Positions 21,596-30,756 of a stretch of DNA of 35,422 nt are shown here, in pieces. The notes under the pieces were generated by a model. That model was not told the DNA's origin. It saw nothing but the letters and a program-made list of their open reading frames with translations, and did not search any database. The stretch lies in NCBI GenBank assembly GCA_021162885.1, contig JAGGXV010000017.1, positions 1 to 35,422 on the forward strand, in the 5' to 3' direction. How positions within the stretch are numbered: the first letter of the stretch is position 1; every line of letters starts with the position of its first letter. This DNA is from a bacterium. GTDB lineage: Bacteria; Patescibacteriota; Minisyncoccia; Minisyncoccales; CG1-02-41-26. The translations under genes were made by a program, and so were the position numbers.

Positions 21596-24529
21596 ATGGA
21601 TTTTCCAAAAATTGAACAAAAAATTCTAAAGTTCTGGAAAGAAAACAAGATTTTTGAAAAAAGCACTTCTCAACGAAAGAAGCAAAAAAGATTTGTTTTT
21701 CTTGAAGGGCCACCTTATGCTAACGGCAAACCGGGAATTCATCACCTTTTAGCTCGGGCTTTCAAAGATATTATTTTGCGTTACAAAACAATGCGGGGAT
21801 TTTTAGTTGAGAGAAAAGCTGGTTGGGATACTCATGGTTTACCAACCGAAATTGCTGCTGAAAAAACTTTAGGTATTAAAACAAAAAAAGATATTGAAAA
21901 AATAGGAATTGGAAAGTTCATTTCAGTCTGCAGAAAAAATGTTTTTACTTACAAAAAAGAATGGGAAAAATTTACCGAGAGAATTGGCTACTGGCTCGAT
22001 TTAAAACATCCTTATGTTACTTGCGATAATCATTATATTGAAAGTTTGTGGTGGATAATAAAACAATTTTGGCAAAAAGGATTACTTTATCAATCAAAAA
22101 GAGTTATTCCTTGGTGCCCGAGGTGTCAGACCTCCCTTTCATCACATGAGATCGCTCAAGGATATAAGAAAATAAAAGAACCAGCTATTTATGTAAAATT
22201 CCGAGTTAAACATTCTAAAATCTGTCATCTAAAACCTAACACCTGTCTTTTAATTTGGACGACAACCCCCTGGACTTTGCCAGGGAATGTGGCAGTGGCG
22301 ATTAATCCGGAATTAGATTATGTTCTTTTGAGAAGAAATAAAGAATTTTTTGTCGTGGCCGAAGGAAGAGTAAAGCAAGTTTTTAAAAACAAAGATTATC
22401 AAATTATTAAAAAATTCAAAGGTAAGAATTTAATCGGTTTAAAATATAAACCCCTTTATCAAACGGCAAACTTTTATGAAGTTCTGCCCGCCTCTTTTGT
22501 TTCTTTGGAGGAAGGAACAGGTCTGGTTCATATTGCCCCAGCTTTTGGTGGAGATGATTACGAGCTTTGCAAATCTCAAAAAATAATAAAAGAAGCGGAA
22601 ATCCCAATTCCAGTTACAGAAGATGGGAAAATGAAAAAAGGAATAATTGGGGAGGGAAAGTTTATTAAAGAGGCTGATAAACTTATTATTGGAGACCTAA
22701 AAAAAAGAAATCTTCTTTTCAAGGAAGAGCGATATGAGCATGATTATCCTTTTTGTTGGCGATGCGAAACTCCTCTTATGTATTATTTACATTCTTCCTG
22801 GTTTGTTGAAACAACAAAAATAAAAAATGACTTGATTAAAAATAATCAAAAAATAAATTGGATACCTTCTTATTTAAAAGAAGGGAGATTCGGGAAATGG
22901 TTGGAAGAACTTAAAGATTGGAATTTTTCCAGAGAAAGATATTGGGGAACACCTTTACCGATCTGGCGATGTCAAAAATGCCAAGAGATAAAAGTAATTG
23001 GTTCGGTTAAAGAATTGGAAAAGCTCAGTGGTAAAAAGATTAAAGATCTCCACCGACCTTATGTTGATAAAGTCAATTTAAAGTGTGAAAAATGCGGAGG
23101 AGTGATGAAACGAACCTTAGAAGTAGTTGACGTTTGGTTTGATTCAGGTTCTATGCCCTATGCTCAGTGGCATTATCCTTTCGAAAACAGGAATTTTATT
23201 GATAAAAAAATATTTTTCCCAGCCAATTTTATTTGTGAAGGAATAGACCAAACTCGCGGCTGGTTTTATACTTTATTGGCTGTTTCAACCCTGCTTAAGT
23301 TTGGACCACCTTACAAAAATGTTATTGTTACTGGAATTGTTTTGGACAAGAAAGGACATAAGATGTCAAAATCTAAGGGCAACATTGTAGAGCCTTTTGA
23401 GATAGCCGAAAAATACGGAGTTGATGCTGTGCGTTGGTATTTTTACACCATCAATCAGCCGGCCGAACCTAAACTTTTTTCAGAAAAAGATATTGAGATA
23501 AATTTAAAGAAATTTCTGATGACCTATTGGAATTGCTATTCATTTTTCCAAACCTATGTAATAGACAAGCGACCATTGAAATCGTATTACAGCATCAAAA
23601 GCAGAAATATTTTGGATAGATGGATTCTCTCCAAGTTAAATGAATTAATTTTAGGAGTCACTGAAAGCTTAGAGAAATTCGATGTGGTTTTAGCAGCACG
23701 AACACTGGAGAATTTTGTAATCAATGACCTTTCTCTGTGGTATATTCGAAGGTCAAGAAAGAGATTTCAGCGACCAAAAAATAAAAAAGAACTAAAAGAG
23801 GCCTCTCGGACTTTAGAATATGTTCTTTTAATCTTAAGCAAATTAACTGCCCCTTTTGTTCCGTTTTTATCAGAGGAAATTTACCGATGTTTAACTTACG
23901 GTGTTAAACAGTCGGTTCATTTGGAAGATTGGCCAAGAGCAAATGAAAAGTTGATTAACCGACCCCTTGAGCAACAAATGGACTTGGTTCGTCAGATTGT
24001 AAGTTTGGGGCTGCGAGCCAGAGCCGAAGCCAAGATAAAAGTCCGCCAGCCAATCGCTTCGCTCAAAATTAAAAACCGAGCTTCTAAAAGAAACGAGGTT
24101 GGAGAAGAGAACGAAGTTCTCTTCGACAATCAAAAATCAAAAATCAAAGATAATAAAGAACTATTACAGCTAATTAAGGATGAAGTGAATGTAAAAGAAA
24201 TTATTTTTGACCCGAAAATTAAAGAAGAAATAGAACTGGATACAAAAATTACTAAAGAATTAAAAGAGGAGGGCCAACTTCGAGAACTCATCCGGCACAT
24301 TCAAGGTCTCCGCAAAAAAGAAAGTCTTACTCCAAAAGATAAAATTGTGATTTATTACCAAGGTGAAAAATCTCTGGAAAGCATTTTAGAAAAAAATAAA
24401 GGAAATATTTTAAAAGACACAAAAGCAAAAGATATTAAAAAAGGATTTCCTAAAAAAGAACTTTTCTTAGAAAAAAAAGAAATTAAAATTGACCAAGCCC
24501 ACCTTACTCTTGCCATTAAAAAAATTTGA
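21596..24529 (+). CDS. ileS: Isoleucyl-tRNA synthetase
   Basis: FLEGPPYANGKPGIHHLLARAFKDIILRYKTMRG...WTTTPWTLPGNVAVAI...GHKMSKSKGNIVEPFEI. Confidence 0.97.
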   Translation: MDFPKIEQKILKFWKENKIFEKSTSQRKKQKRFVFLEGPPYANGKPGIHHLLARAFKDIILRYKTMRGFLVERKAGWDTHGLPTEIAAEKTLGIKTKKDIEKIGIGKFISVCRKNVFTYKKEWEKFTERIGYWLDLKHPYVTCDNHYIESLWWIIKQFWQKGLLYQSKRVIPWCPRCQTSLSSHEIAQGYKKIKEPAIYVKFRVKHSKICHLKPNTCLLIWTTTPWTLPGNVAVAINPELDYVLLRRNKEFFVVAEGRVKQVFKNKDYQIIKKFKGKNLIGLKYKPLYQTANFYEVLPASFVSLEEGTGLVHIAPAFGGDDYELCKSQKIIKEAEIPIPVTEDGKMKKGIIGEGKFIKEADKLIIGDLKKRNLLFKEERYEHDYPFCWRCETPLMYYLHSSWFVETTKIKNDLIKNNQKINWIPSYLKEGRFGKWLEELKDWNFSRERYWGTPLPIWRCQKCQEIKVIGSVKELEKLSGKKIKDLHRPYVDKVNLKCEKCGGVMKRTLEVVDVWFDSGSMPYAQWHYPFENRNFIDKKIFFPANFICEGIDQTRGWFYTLLAVSTLLKFGPPYKNVIVTGIVLDKKGHKMSKSKGNIVEPFEIAEKYGVDAVRWYFYTINQPAEPKLFSEKDIEINLKKFLMTYWNCYSFFQTYVIDKRPLKSYYSIKSRNILDRWILSKLNELILGVTESLEKFDVVLAARTLENFVINDLSLWYIRRSRKRFQRPKNKKELKEASRTLEYVLLILSKLTAPFVPFLSEEIYRCLTYGVKQSVHLEDWPRANEKLINRPLEQQMDLVRQIVSLGLRARAEAKIKVRQPIASLKIKNRASKRNEVGEENEVLFDNQKSKIKDNKELLQLIKDEVNVKEIIFDPKIKEEIELDTKITKELKEEGQLRELIRHIQGLRKKESLTPKDKIVIYYQGEKSLESILEKNKGNILKDTKAKDIKKGFPKKELFLEKKEIKIDQAHLTLAIKKI
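24072..24144 (+). repeat. Palindrome-bearing repeat inserted in frame in ileS (copy B)
   Basis: gaagagaac-gaa-gttctcttc 9-bp hairpin; encodes KNRASKRNEVGEENEVLFDNQKSK, same frame as copy A in argS. Confidence 0.85.
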
Positions 24530-24661
24530 CAAACTTTAAGAGAAAAGAAATCTCCCTATGAGTTTTAAATAAATGCCAAAACAAAAAATCATTTTAAAAG
24601 AAACTCCAGCAAGTGCTGGGGGTTGTTAAAGGAAAACTGGGAATTAAACGATTTTTTATTT

Positions 24662-24693
24662 TATTCGTAATTCGTCTAAATTCGTAATTCGTA
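24662..24693. repeat. ATTCGTAATTCG-type short tandem repeat upstream of recO
   Basis: tattcgtaattcgtctaaattcgtaattcgta. Confidence 0.8.
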
Positions 24694-24698
24694 AGGTT

Positions 24699-25469
24699 AT
24701 GCCATTTACTCATTACAGAACCCAGGGGATTTTTTTGAAAAGGGAAGATCGGGGGGAGGCCGACCAACTTTTTACTGTTTTTACCAAAGATTATGGAAAA
24801 CTTAAGATTTTGGGAAGAGCGATCAGAAAAATCAAATCAAAACTGAGGTCGGGGACTGACCTTTTTTATTTCTCTGAAATTGAATTTATTCAAGGGAAAA
24901 CTTATAAAACCTTGACCGACGCGATTTTAATTGAAAAATTTAAAAACATCAGAAATGACCCAAAGAAATTAGAAATGGCTTATGAAATTACTGACATCCT
25001 TGATTCCTTAACCGGCAAAGAAGAAAAAGACAACAGAATCTGGGAACTTTTACTGAAAAGCTTTCGAGAAATTGAAAATTGTGAAATTGAAAATTCATTG
25101 AAAATTGAAAATTGTAAATTGAGAATTATCTACTATTATTTCCTCTGGAATCTTTTTTCAATTTTAGGATTCAGGCCTGAGCTTTATTCTTGCCCTGTTT
25201 GTGGCAAAAAACTTTTACCAGAAACTTTTTGGTTCTTGCCAAAAGAAGGTGGAATAGTTTGCTGGAAGTGTCTTAAAAAATTCAGCGAAGAAGATAAAAA
25301 ATTAATGAAAGAGATAACTGTTGATACGGTGAAAGTTCTGCGACTTTTTCTGTCTGAAGAGATATTGCCAAGAATTAAAATAACAGAAGAGACCATGAGA
25401 AATTTAAAAGAAGTATCAGAGATTTACCTTTCTTTTTTAAAAGAAGAATTGGCAAAAATGGAAAAGTAA
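24699..25469 (+). CDS. recO: DNA repair protein RecO
   Basis: HYRTQGIFLKREDRGEADQLFTVFTKDYGKLKILGRAIRKIKSKL...CPVCGKKL...CWKC. Confidence 0.93.
   Translation: MPFTHYRTQGIFLKREDRGEADQLFTVFTKDYGKLKILGRAIRKIKSKLRSGTDLFYFSEIEFIQGKTYKTLTDAILIEKFKNIRNDPKKLEMAYEITDILDSLTGKEEKDNRIWELLLKSFREIENCEIENSLKIENCKLRIIYYYFLWNLFSILGFRPELYSCPVCGKKLLPETFWFLPKEGGIVCWKCLKKFSEEDKKLMKEITVDTVKVLRLFLSEEILPRIKITEETMRNLKEVSEIYLSFLKEELAKMEK
25068..25126 (+). repeat. GAAAATTG-type tandem repeat inside recO
   Basis: gagaaattgaaaattgtgaaattgaaaattcattgaaaattgaaaattgtaaattgag. Confidence 0.8.
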
Positions 25470-25489
25470 GGTAAAATAAATCCAAGATG

Positions 25490-25549
25490 AGAATTTTAAC
25501 TGGCATTTTGCAAGACAAAATACTTATTGTCCAAGGCAGTTAAAATTCT
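25490..25549. promoter_or_regulatory. 13-bp perfect inverted repeat with nested hairpin upstream of a surface-protein gene
   Basis: AGAATTTTAACTG (25490-25502) / CAGTTAAAATTCT (25537-25549); inner ATTTTG-caaga-CAAAAT (25505-25521). Confidence 0.7.
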
Positions 25550-25557
25550 TCTGATAG

Positions 25558-27225
25558 GTGAAAATTATGAGGAAGGTTCTAATAATCTTAATTTTACTTC
25601 TGTTTGCCGGAGCAGGGATTACCGGTTTTTGGTTTTGGCAGAAAAATCAATATTCCAAAGAAATTTTGAAGCTTGAGATTTTGGGGCCGGAGGTGGCTCA
25701 GGCCGGAGATGAAGTTGAATACTTGGTTAGATTTAAAAACAATGGCAAGGTTAGATTGGAAAATTCAGAGTTGATTTTTTCTGCCCCCGAGCATTCTATT
25801 CCCCAGGATTTTCCTGCTCGGAGAATAGTTAGGAAATTGGAAGATATTTATCCTGGACAGGAGCAGATTTACAGCTTTAAGGTCCGGGTTTTTGGTAAAG
25901 AAAATGAAGTCCTAACGGCTAAGGCTTGGCTTAGATATCAGCCAAAAAATCTGAAAGCCCGTTATGAATCAAAAACAACTTTTACCACTCAGATTAAGTT
26001 TGTTCCTTTAACTTTTGAGTTTGATTTACCCCTGAAAGTTGAAAAAGATGAAAAGATAGAATTTTCTTTGAACTACTTTTCAAACATCAACTATCTCTTG
26101 GAAAATTTAAGGGTGAAAATTGAGTATCCTGAGGATTTTGAATTTGTCAGTGCCTCCCCCCAACCCTTAGATGAGACGGAATGGAAAATTGCCCCTTTAG
26201 TTCAGGCTGATGGTGGCAGAATAGAAATAAAAGGAATAGTTAGGGGGAAAGAGGGGACTCAAAAGATTTTCAGGGCAAAACTTGGTTTGATAGAAAACGG
26301 AGAATTCTGGTTGTTGAAAGAAACAGTCCGGGCTCTGGAAATAATTGAGCCTTCCATTTATATCTCTCAATTAGTCAATGATTCACCAGATTATATTGCC
26401 AGAGCCGGTGACTTTCTCCATTATGAGATTTTCTTCAAAAATATTGGCAAAACTCCCATCCAGAAAAAATTTCTTTTTGTTGAACTTGAGGGGGAATTTT
26501 TCGACTTCTTTAGTTTGAAGTCAGAAACCGGGGAATACGGTCGAGGAGACAACACTATTATTTGGGATTGGAAGGTTGTACCAGCCCTTCGCTTTCTTGA
26601 TGCAGGTGCTGAAGGCAAGGTTGATTTTTGGGTCAAATTGAAAGAAGCTGGAGATATTCCTCTTGGATTGAAGAATCCCAGCTTGAGAGATGAAATTACC
26701 CTGGGAGGAGTTAAAAAGATTTTTGAAGTAAAAGTTAATTCTCAAATAAAACTCAGTCAAAAAGTTTATTTTCAAGAAGAATTTTTTGGCAACTCCGGCT
26801 TTCTTCCACCAAAGGTAGGAGAGCGAACAACTTACACTGTTTTGTGGCAAGTTGAAAATTCTTGGAATAATTTGAAAAAAGTCAAAGTAAAAAGTATTTT
26901 ACCAACCGGAGTTAAAGCAACCGGCAAGATTTTTCCCGAGGATGCCAAATTTACCTTTGACTCAAAATCACGAGAAATCCTTTGGAACATTGGCGAGATA
27001 GAAGCTTGGCTAGGCGGGCAAGATGTGCCTTTGACGTTGGCTTTCCAAATTGAATTCACTCCAGAATCTTTCCAAAAAGGAGAGATACCTAATTTAGTCG
27101 GCGAAGCCGAAGTCTTAGGAAAGGATGTTTGGACTTTAGAAATACTCCAAGAAAAGGCTCCTCCAGTTGACACCACCTTACCTGATGATGAAACAGTGAG
27201 TAAAGAGCAAGGGGTAGTCCAATAA
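25558..27225 (+). CDS. Membrane-anchored extracellular protein with DUF11/Ig-like repeats
   Basis: N-terminal TM then repeated beta-rich modules (AGDEVEYLVRFKNNGKVRLEN..., ARAGDFLHYEIFFKNIGKTPIQ..., VGERTTYTVLWQVENSWNNLKKVKV). Confidence 0.75.
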   Translation: MKIMRKVLIILILLLFAGAGITGFWFWQKNQYSKEILKLEILGPEVAQAGDEVEYLVRFKNNGKVRLENSELIFSAPEHSIPQDFPARRIVRKLEDIYPGQEQIYSFKVRVFGKENEVLTAKAWLRYQPKNLKARYESKTTFTTQIKFVPLTFEFDLPLKVEKDEKIEFSLNYFSNINYLLENLRVKIEYPEDFEFVSASPQPLDETEWKIAPLVQADGGRIEIKGIVRGKEGTQKIFRAKLGLIENGEFWLLKETVRALEIIEPSIYISQLVNDSPDYIARAGDFLHYEIFFKNIGKTPIQKKFLFVELEGEFFDFFSLKSETGEYGRGDNTIIWDWKVVPALRFLDAGAEGKVDFWVKLKEAGDIPLGLKNPSLRDEITLGGVKKIFEVKVNSQIKLSQKVYFQEEFFGNSGFLPPKVGERTTYTVLWQVENSWNNLKKVKVKSILPTGVKATGKIFPEDAKFTFDSKSREILWNIGEIEAWLGGQDVPLTLAFQIEFTPESFQKGEIPNLVGEAEVLGKDVWTLEILQEKAPPVDTTLPDDETVSKEQGVVQ

Positions 27226-27252
27226 AAATTTTCAATTTTCAATTTTCAAACC

Positions 27253-28608
27253 ATGGATAAAACTCAAAAAATTATTTCTCTTTGTAAACGTCGCGGTTTT
27301 ATCTTCCCTTCTTCTGAGATTTACGGGGGCTTTGGGGGAGTATATGATTTTGGACCTTTAGGGGTTGAATTGAAAAAAAATATTAAAAATGCTTGGCTGA
27401 GAGCAATGACTGCGGAAGAAAATATTGTTCCTTTAGATTCCGCTATTTTAATGAATTCTAAAGTTTGGCAGGCCTCCGGCCATTTAACGGCTGGATTCTC
27501 AGACGAATTGGTTGAGTGTAAATCCTGCCATAAAAGATTTAAATTAGATGAAATAAAAAGGAATAAATGTCCAGAATGCGGAGGGCTTGTCACTAAACCA
27601 AGAAAATTTAATTTAATGATGAAAACATTTATCGGTCCGGTTGAAAATGAAACGACTACAACTTATCTAAGAGCAGAAACCTGTCAGGGTATTTTTGTTA
27701 ATTTCTTGAATATCTTGAATTCAATGAGGTTAAAAATCCCTTTTGGTGTAATTCAAATCGGCAAGAGCTTTCGAAACGAAGTTAACCCAAAAAACTTTAT
27801 TTTCCGAACAAGAGAGTTTGAGCAAATGGAAATGGAATGGTTTTGTTCTCCAAAAGAAGCTAATAGGTTTTTTGATTTTTGGGCAGAAAAGAGAATAAAG
27901 TGGTATTTTGATTTAGGAATTAAAAAAGAAAACTTAAGAGTTCGCGAGGTGCCAGAGGAAGAGCGGGCTCATTATGCTCAAAGACAAATAGATATTGAAT
28001 ATCATTTTCCTTTTGGCTGGAAGGAAATTGAAGGAATTCACAACCGGGGAGATTTCGATCTTTCAAACCACACCAAACATTCTGGAGAAGATTTAAAATA
28101 CTTTGATGAAGAAACAAAAGATAAGTATTTTCCTTATATTATTGAAACTTCAGCAGGAGTTGAAAGATCTCTTTTTGCTTTTTTGTGTGAAGCTTATCAA
28201 GAAATAAAAGGAGGCAGAACAAAAACAACTAAACCGACCAAGGAAGTTGAAATTTTGTTAAAATTTCACAAGACTTTAGCTCCAATTAAAGTTGCTGTTT
28301 TGCCCTTGGTCAGAAATAAACCAGAATTGGCTAAAAGAGCAAAAGAAGTTTATCAAATGCTCAAACCCAATTTCACTTGTCAATACGATGAACTCGGTTC
28401 AATCGGTAGGAGATACCGTCGGGGAGATGAAGTAGGGGTTATTGCTTCCGTTACCTGCGATTTTCAGACATTGGAAGATAACACAGTCACGATAAGAGAA
28501 AGAGATAGTATGAAACAGATAAGAGTTGAAATCTCAAAATTAAAAGAAGTAATTCAAAAAATCCTGGCCGGAGAAGAGTTTTTAAAACTTGGCAAAATAG
28601 TTAAATAG
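27253..28608 (+). CDS. glyQS: Glycyl-tRNA synthetase (class II, alpha2 type)
   Basis: GFIFPSSEIYGGFGGVYDFGPLGVELKKNIKNAWL...TYLRAETCQGIFVNF...FRNEVNPKNFIFRTREFEQMEMEWF. Confidence 0.96.
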   Translation: MDKTQKIISLCKRRGFIFPSSEIYGGFGGVYDFGPLGVELKKNIKNAWLRAMTAEENIVPLDSAILMNSKVWQASGHLTAGFSDELVECKSCHKRFKLDEIKRNKCPECGGLVTKPRKFNLMMKTFIGPVENETTTTYLRAETCQGIFVNFLNILNSMRLKIPFGVIQIGKSFRNEVNPKNFIFRTREFEQMEMEWFCSPKEANRFFDFWAEKRIKWYFDLGIKKENLRVREVPEEERAHYAQRQIDIEYHFPFGWKEIEGIHNRGDFDLSNHTKHSGEDLKYFDEETKDKYFPYIIETSAGVERSLFAFLCEAYQEIKGGRTKTTKPTKEVEILLKFHKTLAPIKVAVLPLVRNKPELAKRAKEVYQMLKPNFTCQYDELGSIGRRYRRGDEVGVIASVTCDFQTLEDNTVTIRERDSMKQIRVEISKLKEVIQKILAGEEFLKLGKIVK

Positions 28609-28920
28609 TGCTATATCCGATTCTGGATACTTCAAAAAAGCCCATAAAATTTTCTCAAAAGGGCATTTTAATTTTTCCCAGGTTGGTTCTTGACAAGCAA
28701 TTTTGATATGCGAAAATGTAATAACCCCTAGTATCCGATAGAAGCGCCCGGTTAAGGAAATCCAAAAAGGAGTTTAGGAAAATAAAAGAAGGCTCGTGAA
28801 AAATTAGACTCTCAGCTATAGAGCGATTGAAAAAATTTTTTTATCTTATTTTTTCGGTTTTTTCGGTAAGGAGACGACTTTTCTAAGTTAAAGCATCTTT
28901 ACCAACTTCAAAAAGGCAAT

Positions 28921-30012
28921 ATGAATTCCAACAACAATACAAAATCAGAATATGTTTCCCTAAGAGAAGCTGCTAAATTTTGTCCTTACTCGCAAGATTA
29001 TTTGAAATTGCGGGCTCGCCAAGGAAAGTTAAAAGCAACAAAAATTGGCAGAAACTGGGCGACCAAAAAAGAATGGGTTGATGAATACTTGAAGCAAGTT
29101 AACAATTACAAAAAGCGAATGGCCGATAGGAAAGTTAAAAAAGCTCAAGAAGTTAAAAAAGTTGAGAAAAAGAAGACACTCCTAACCGAGCCAATACCTA
29201 CACCAACCTTCACTTCTACCACTTCTTTTCACTTAGGGCGCAGAACGCGGGTCATTGCCGTTGTCTGTGCCCTAATTTTTATTTTTTCAAGTATTGGATT
29301 GCTCTTTGGTTATCCCTATTATGGGCCGATTTTAAAGTCAGTTGGCAATTTTGTTAAAAATGGAACCCAAAATTTTGTAATAACTATTGGAGAATTTTCA
29401 AGTAATATTGGAGAGAGCATCGGGCAAAATGCTGCTGACATCAGCGATAACTTTTCAGAAAACTTTTACAACAATCTGGCACGGTCGCATCAATTTGTTA
29501 GGGATAGTTCAGAAGCGTTTTTGGCTGGGTTCAGAGTTTTTAGCGATATGAAAAACAAATTTGCATTTTATATTCATCAGGATGTTCAGTCATTAAAAAA
29601 AATATCTAAAAAAGTTAGCGAGAACATTTACAGGGGAGTAGTTAAGCTCCAGAAGATTATGGCAAGCATGAAGATGTTCTGGAAAAGAATAGAAGCATTT
29701 GCTGACAATCTAAAATATATTATAATTGAAAAAACTCCTCAAAAAATTGTTGAGACATTTAAACCAAAAAAGAGAAAAGAATTTCCTGCCAAAATCCCAC
29801 AGCAAAAACTTCTTCCAAAATCCAAGAAAAAAGGTTTGATAACGATTCCTTCCACTGGAAGAGACGAGGAGACGATTCAAAAAATAAAGACATCATTTTC
29901 TGATGAAGTAAGGGTGATACCAAAAGATGAAAACTATGGTATAATAATACCAATATTTAGAGAGAAAGAAGGGCAAAAATATATTTATTTAATGGTGCCG
30001 CTAAAAGAATAA
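28921..30012 (+). CDS. Membrane-tethered HTH protein (AlpA/MerR-like HTH + single TM)
   Basis: EYVSLREAAKFCPYSQDYLKLRARQGKLKATKIGRNWATKKEWVDEYL, then TM VIAVVCALIFIFSSIGLLFGY. Confidence 0.78.
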   Translation: MNSNNNTKSEYVSLREAAKFCPYSQDYLKLRARQGKLKATKIGRNWATKKEWVDEYLKQVNNYKKRMADRKVKKAQEVKKVEKKKTLLTEPIPTPTFTSTTSFHLGRRTRVIAVVCALIFIFSSIGLLFGYPYYGPILKSVGNFVKNGTQNFVITIGEFSSNIGESIGQNAADISDNFSENFYNNLARSHQFVRDSSEAFLAGFRVFSDMKNKFAFYIHQDVQSLKKISKKVSENIYRGVVKLQKIMASMKMFWKRIEAFADNLKYIIIEKTPQKIVETFKPKKRKEFPAKIPQQKLLPKSKKKGLITIPSTGRDEETIQKIKTSFSDEVRVIPKDENYGIIIPIFREKEGQKYIYLMVPLKE

Positions 30013-30051
30013 AAATAAAAGGTCAAAAGTTAAAATTAAGAGTAATTAACT

Positions 30052-30705
30052 ATGAGAAGAAATACTATTTTTTCCTTAATCGCTGGAAGCGTTGTTGGCA
30101 TAGGATTTTTGATTTTCGGTGGTTACGCTCTCGTGGAACCATTACAAGTTGGGGCTGTCACTGATACCACTACCGTCAGTTTGACGGTAACCGAAGAGAT
30201 TTCTCTTACCGCGCCTGCTGCTATCAGTATGAGTCCGGATATTACCATGAGCGTTTCTACTTCAACTGGAGGGGGCGCTTGGAATGTTAAGACAAACTCG
30301 CAAGCTGGATATACTTTAAGTTTGCATGCCGATCAGACAAATGCGTTGCACGATAGCAGCACCGGAGAAGCATTTACTGATTGTGCAACCACTACGCCGG
30401 GAGCCTGGAATACTGCCTGTGAAGATCCCAATAATTATATCTTTGGATTCTCTGCTTATGGTCCCGATGTGCCCGATGGTACCTGGGGAACTGGAAACGA
30501 TTGCACCAGTGGTTTTCCTAACAACGATCTTAACTACAGGGGTTTCGATGGAACCACTGACATCCAAATAGCTTCAGCGAACTCAGAGACTGGAACATCC
30601 GGCACTGACAGCACTATGTGTGTAGCTGCCACTCAAGGAAGCAATGTTTACGCTCCCGATGGTTCTTATTCTACAACCATTACGGGGACAGCCACTGCTC
30701 AATAA
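30052..30705 (+). CDS. Secreted WxL-like surface protein
   Basis: Signal/TM at N-terminus; TVSLTVTEEISLTAPAAISMSPDITMS...AGYTLSLHADQTNALHD...YSTTITGTATAQ. Confidence 0.6.
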   Translation: MRRNTIFSLIAGSVVGIGFLIFGGYALVEPLQVGAVTDTTTVSLTVTEEISLTAPAAISMSPDITMSVSTSTGGGAWNVKTNSQAGYTLSLHADQTNALHDSSTGEAFTDCATTTPGAWNTACEDPNNYIFGFSAYGPDVPDGTWGTGNDCTSGFPNNDLNYRGFDGTTDIQIASANSETGTSGTDSTMCVAATQGSNVYAPDGSYSTTITGTATAQ

Positions 30706-30756
30706 AAGATCGGTTTTTTACGGAGAGAGATAGCTGAATTAATAATTTGTAAAGGC

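Noticed and set aside
22205-22260. Possible further repeat insertion in ileS (cattctaaaatctgtcatctaaaacctaacacctgtc)
   Set aside because: Looks repeat-like, but only a few extra residues relative to expectation; cannot be separated from normal IleRS editing-domain variation without an alignment.
24573-24629. Possible 18-aa peptide MPKQKIILKETPASAGGC with CCAGCA-AG-TGCTGG hairpin after ileS
   Set aside because: Considered as a modified-peptide precursor, but no maturation enzyme is nearby and the hairpin could be a weak terminator; too short to support.
28612-28770. Possible regulatory RNA/promoter after glyQS (GGATAC/GTATCC inverted repeat, TTGACA box at ~28690)
   Set aside because: No good -10 at proper spacing and only short stems; insufficient evidence.
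30316-30571. ORFs on both strands inside the WxL-like gene
   Set aside because: Shadow ORFs of the CDS 30052-30705, which has a clear signal peptide.
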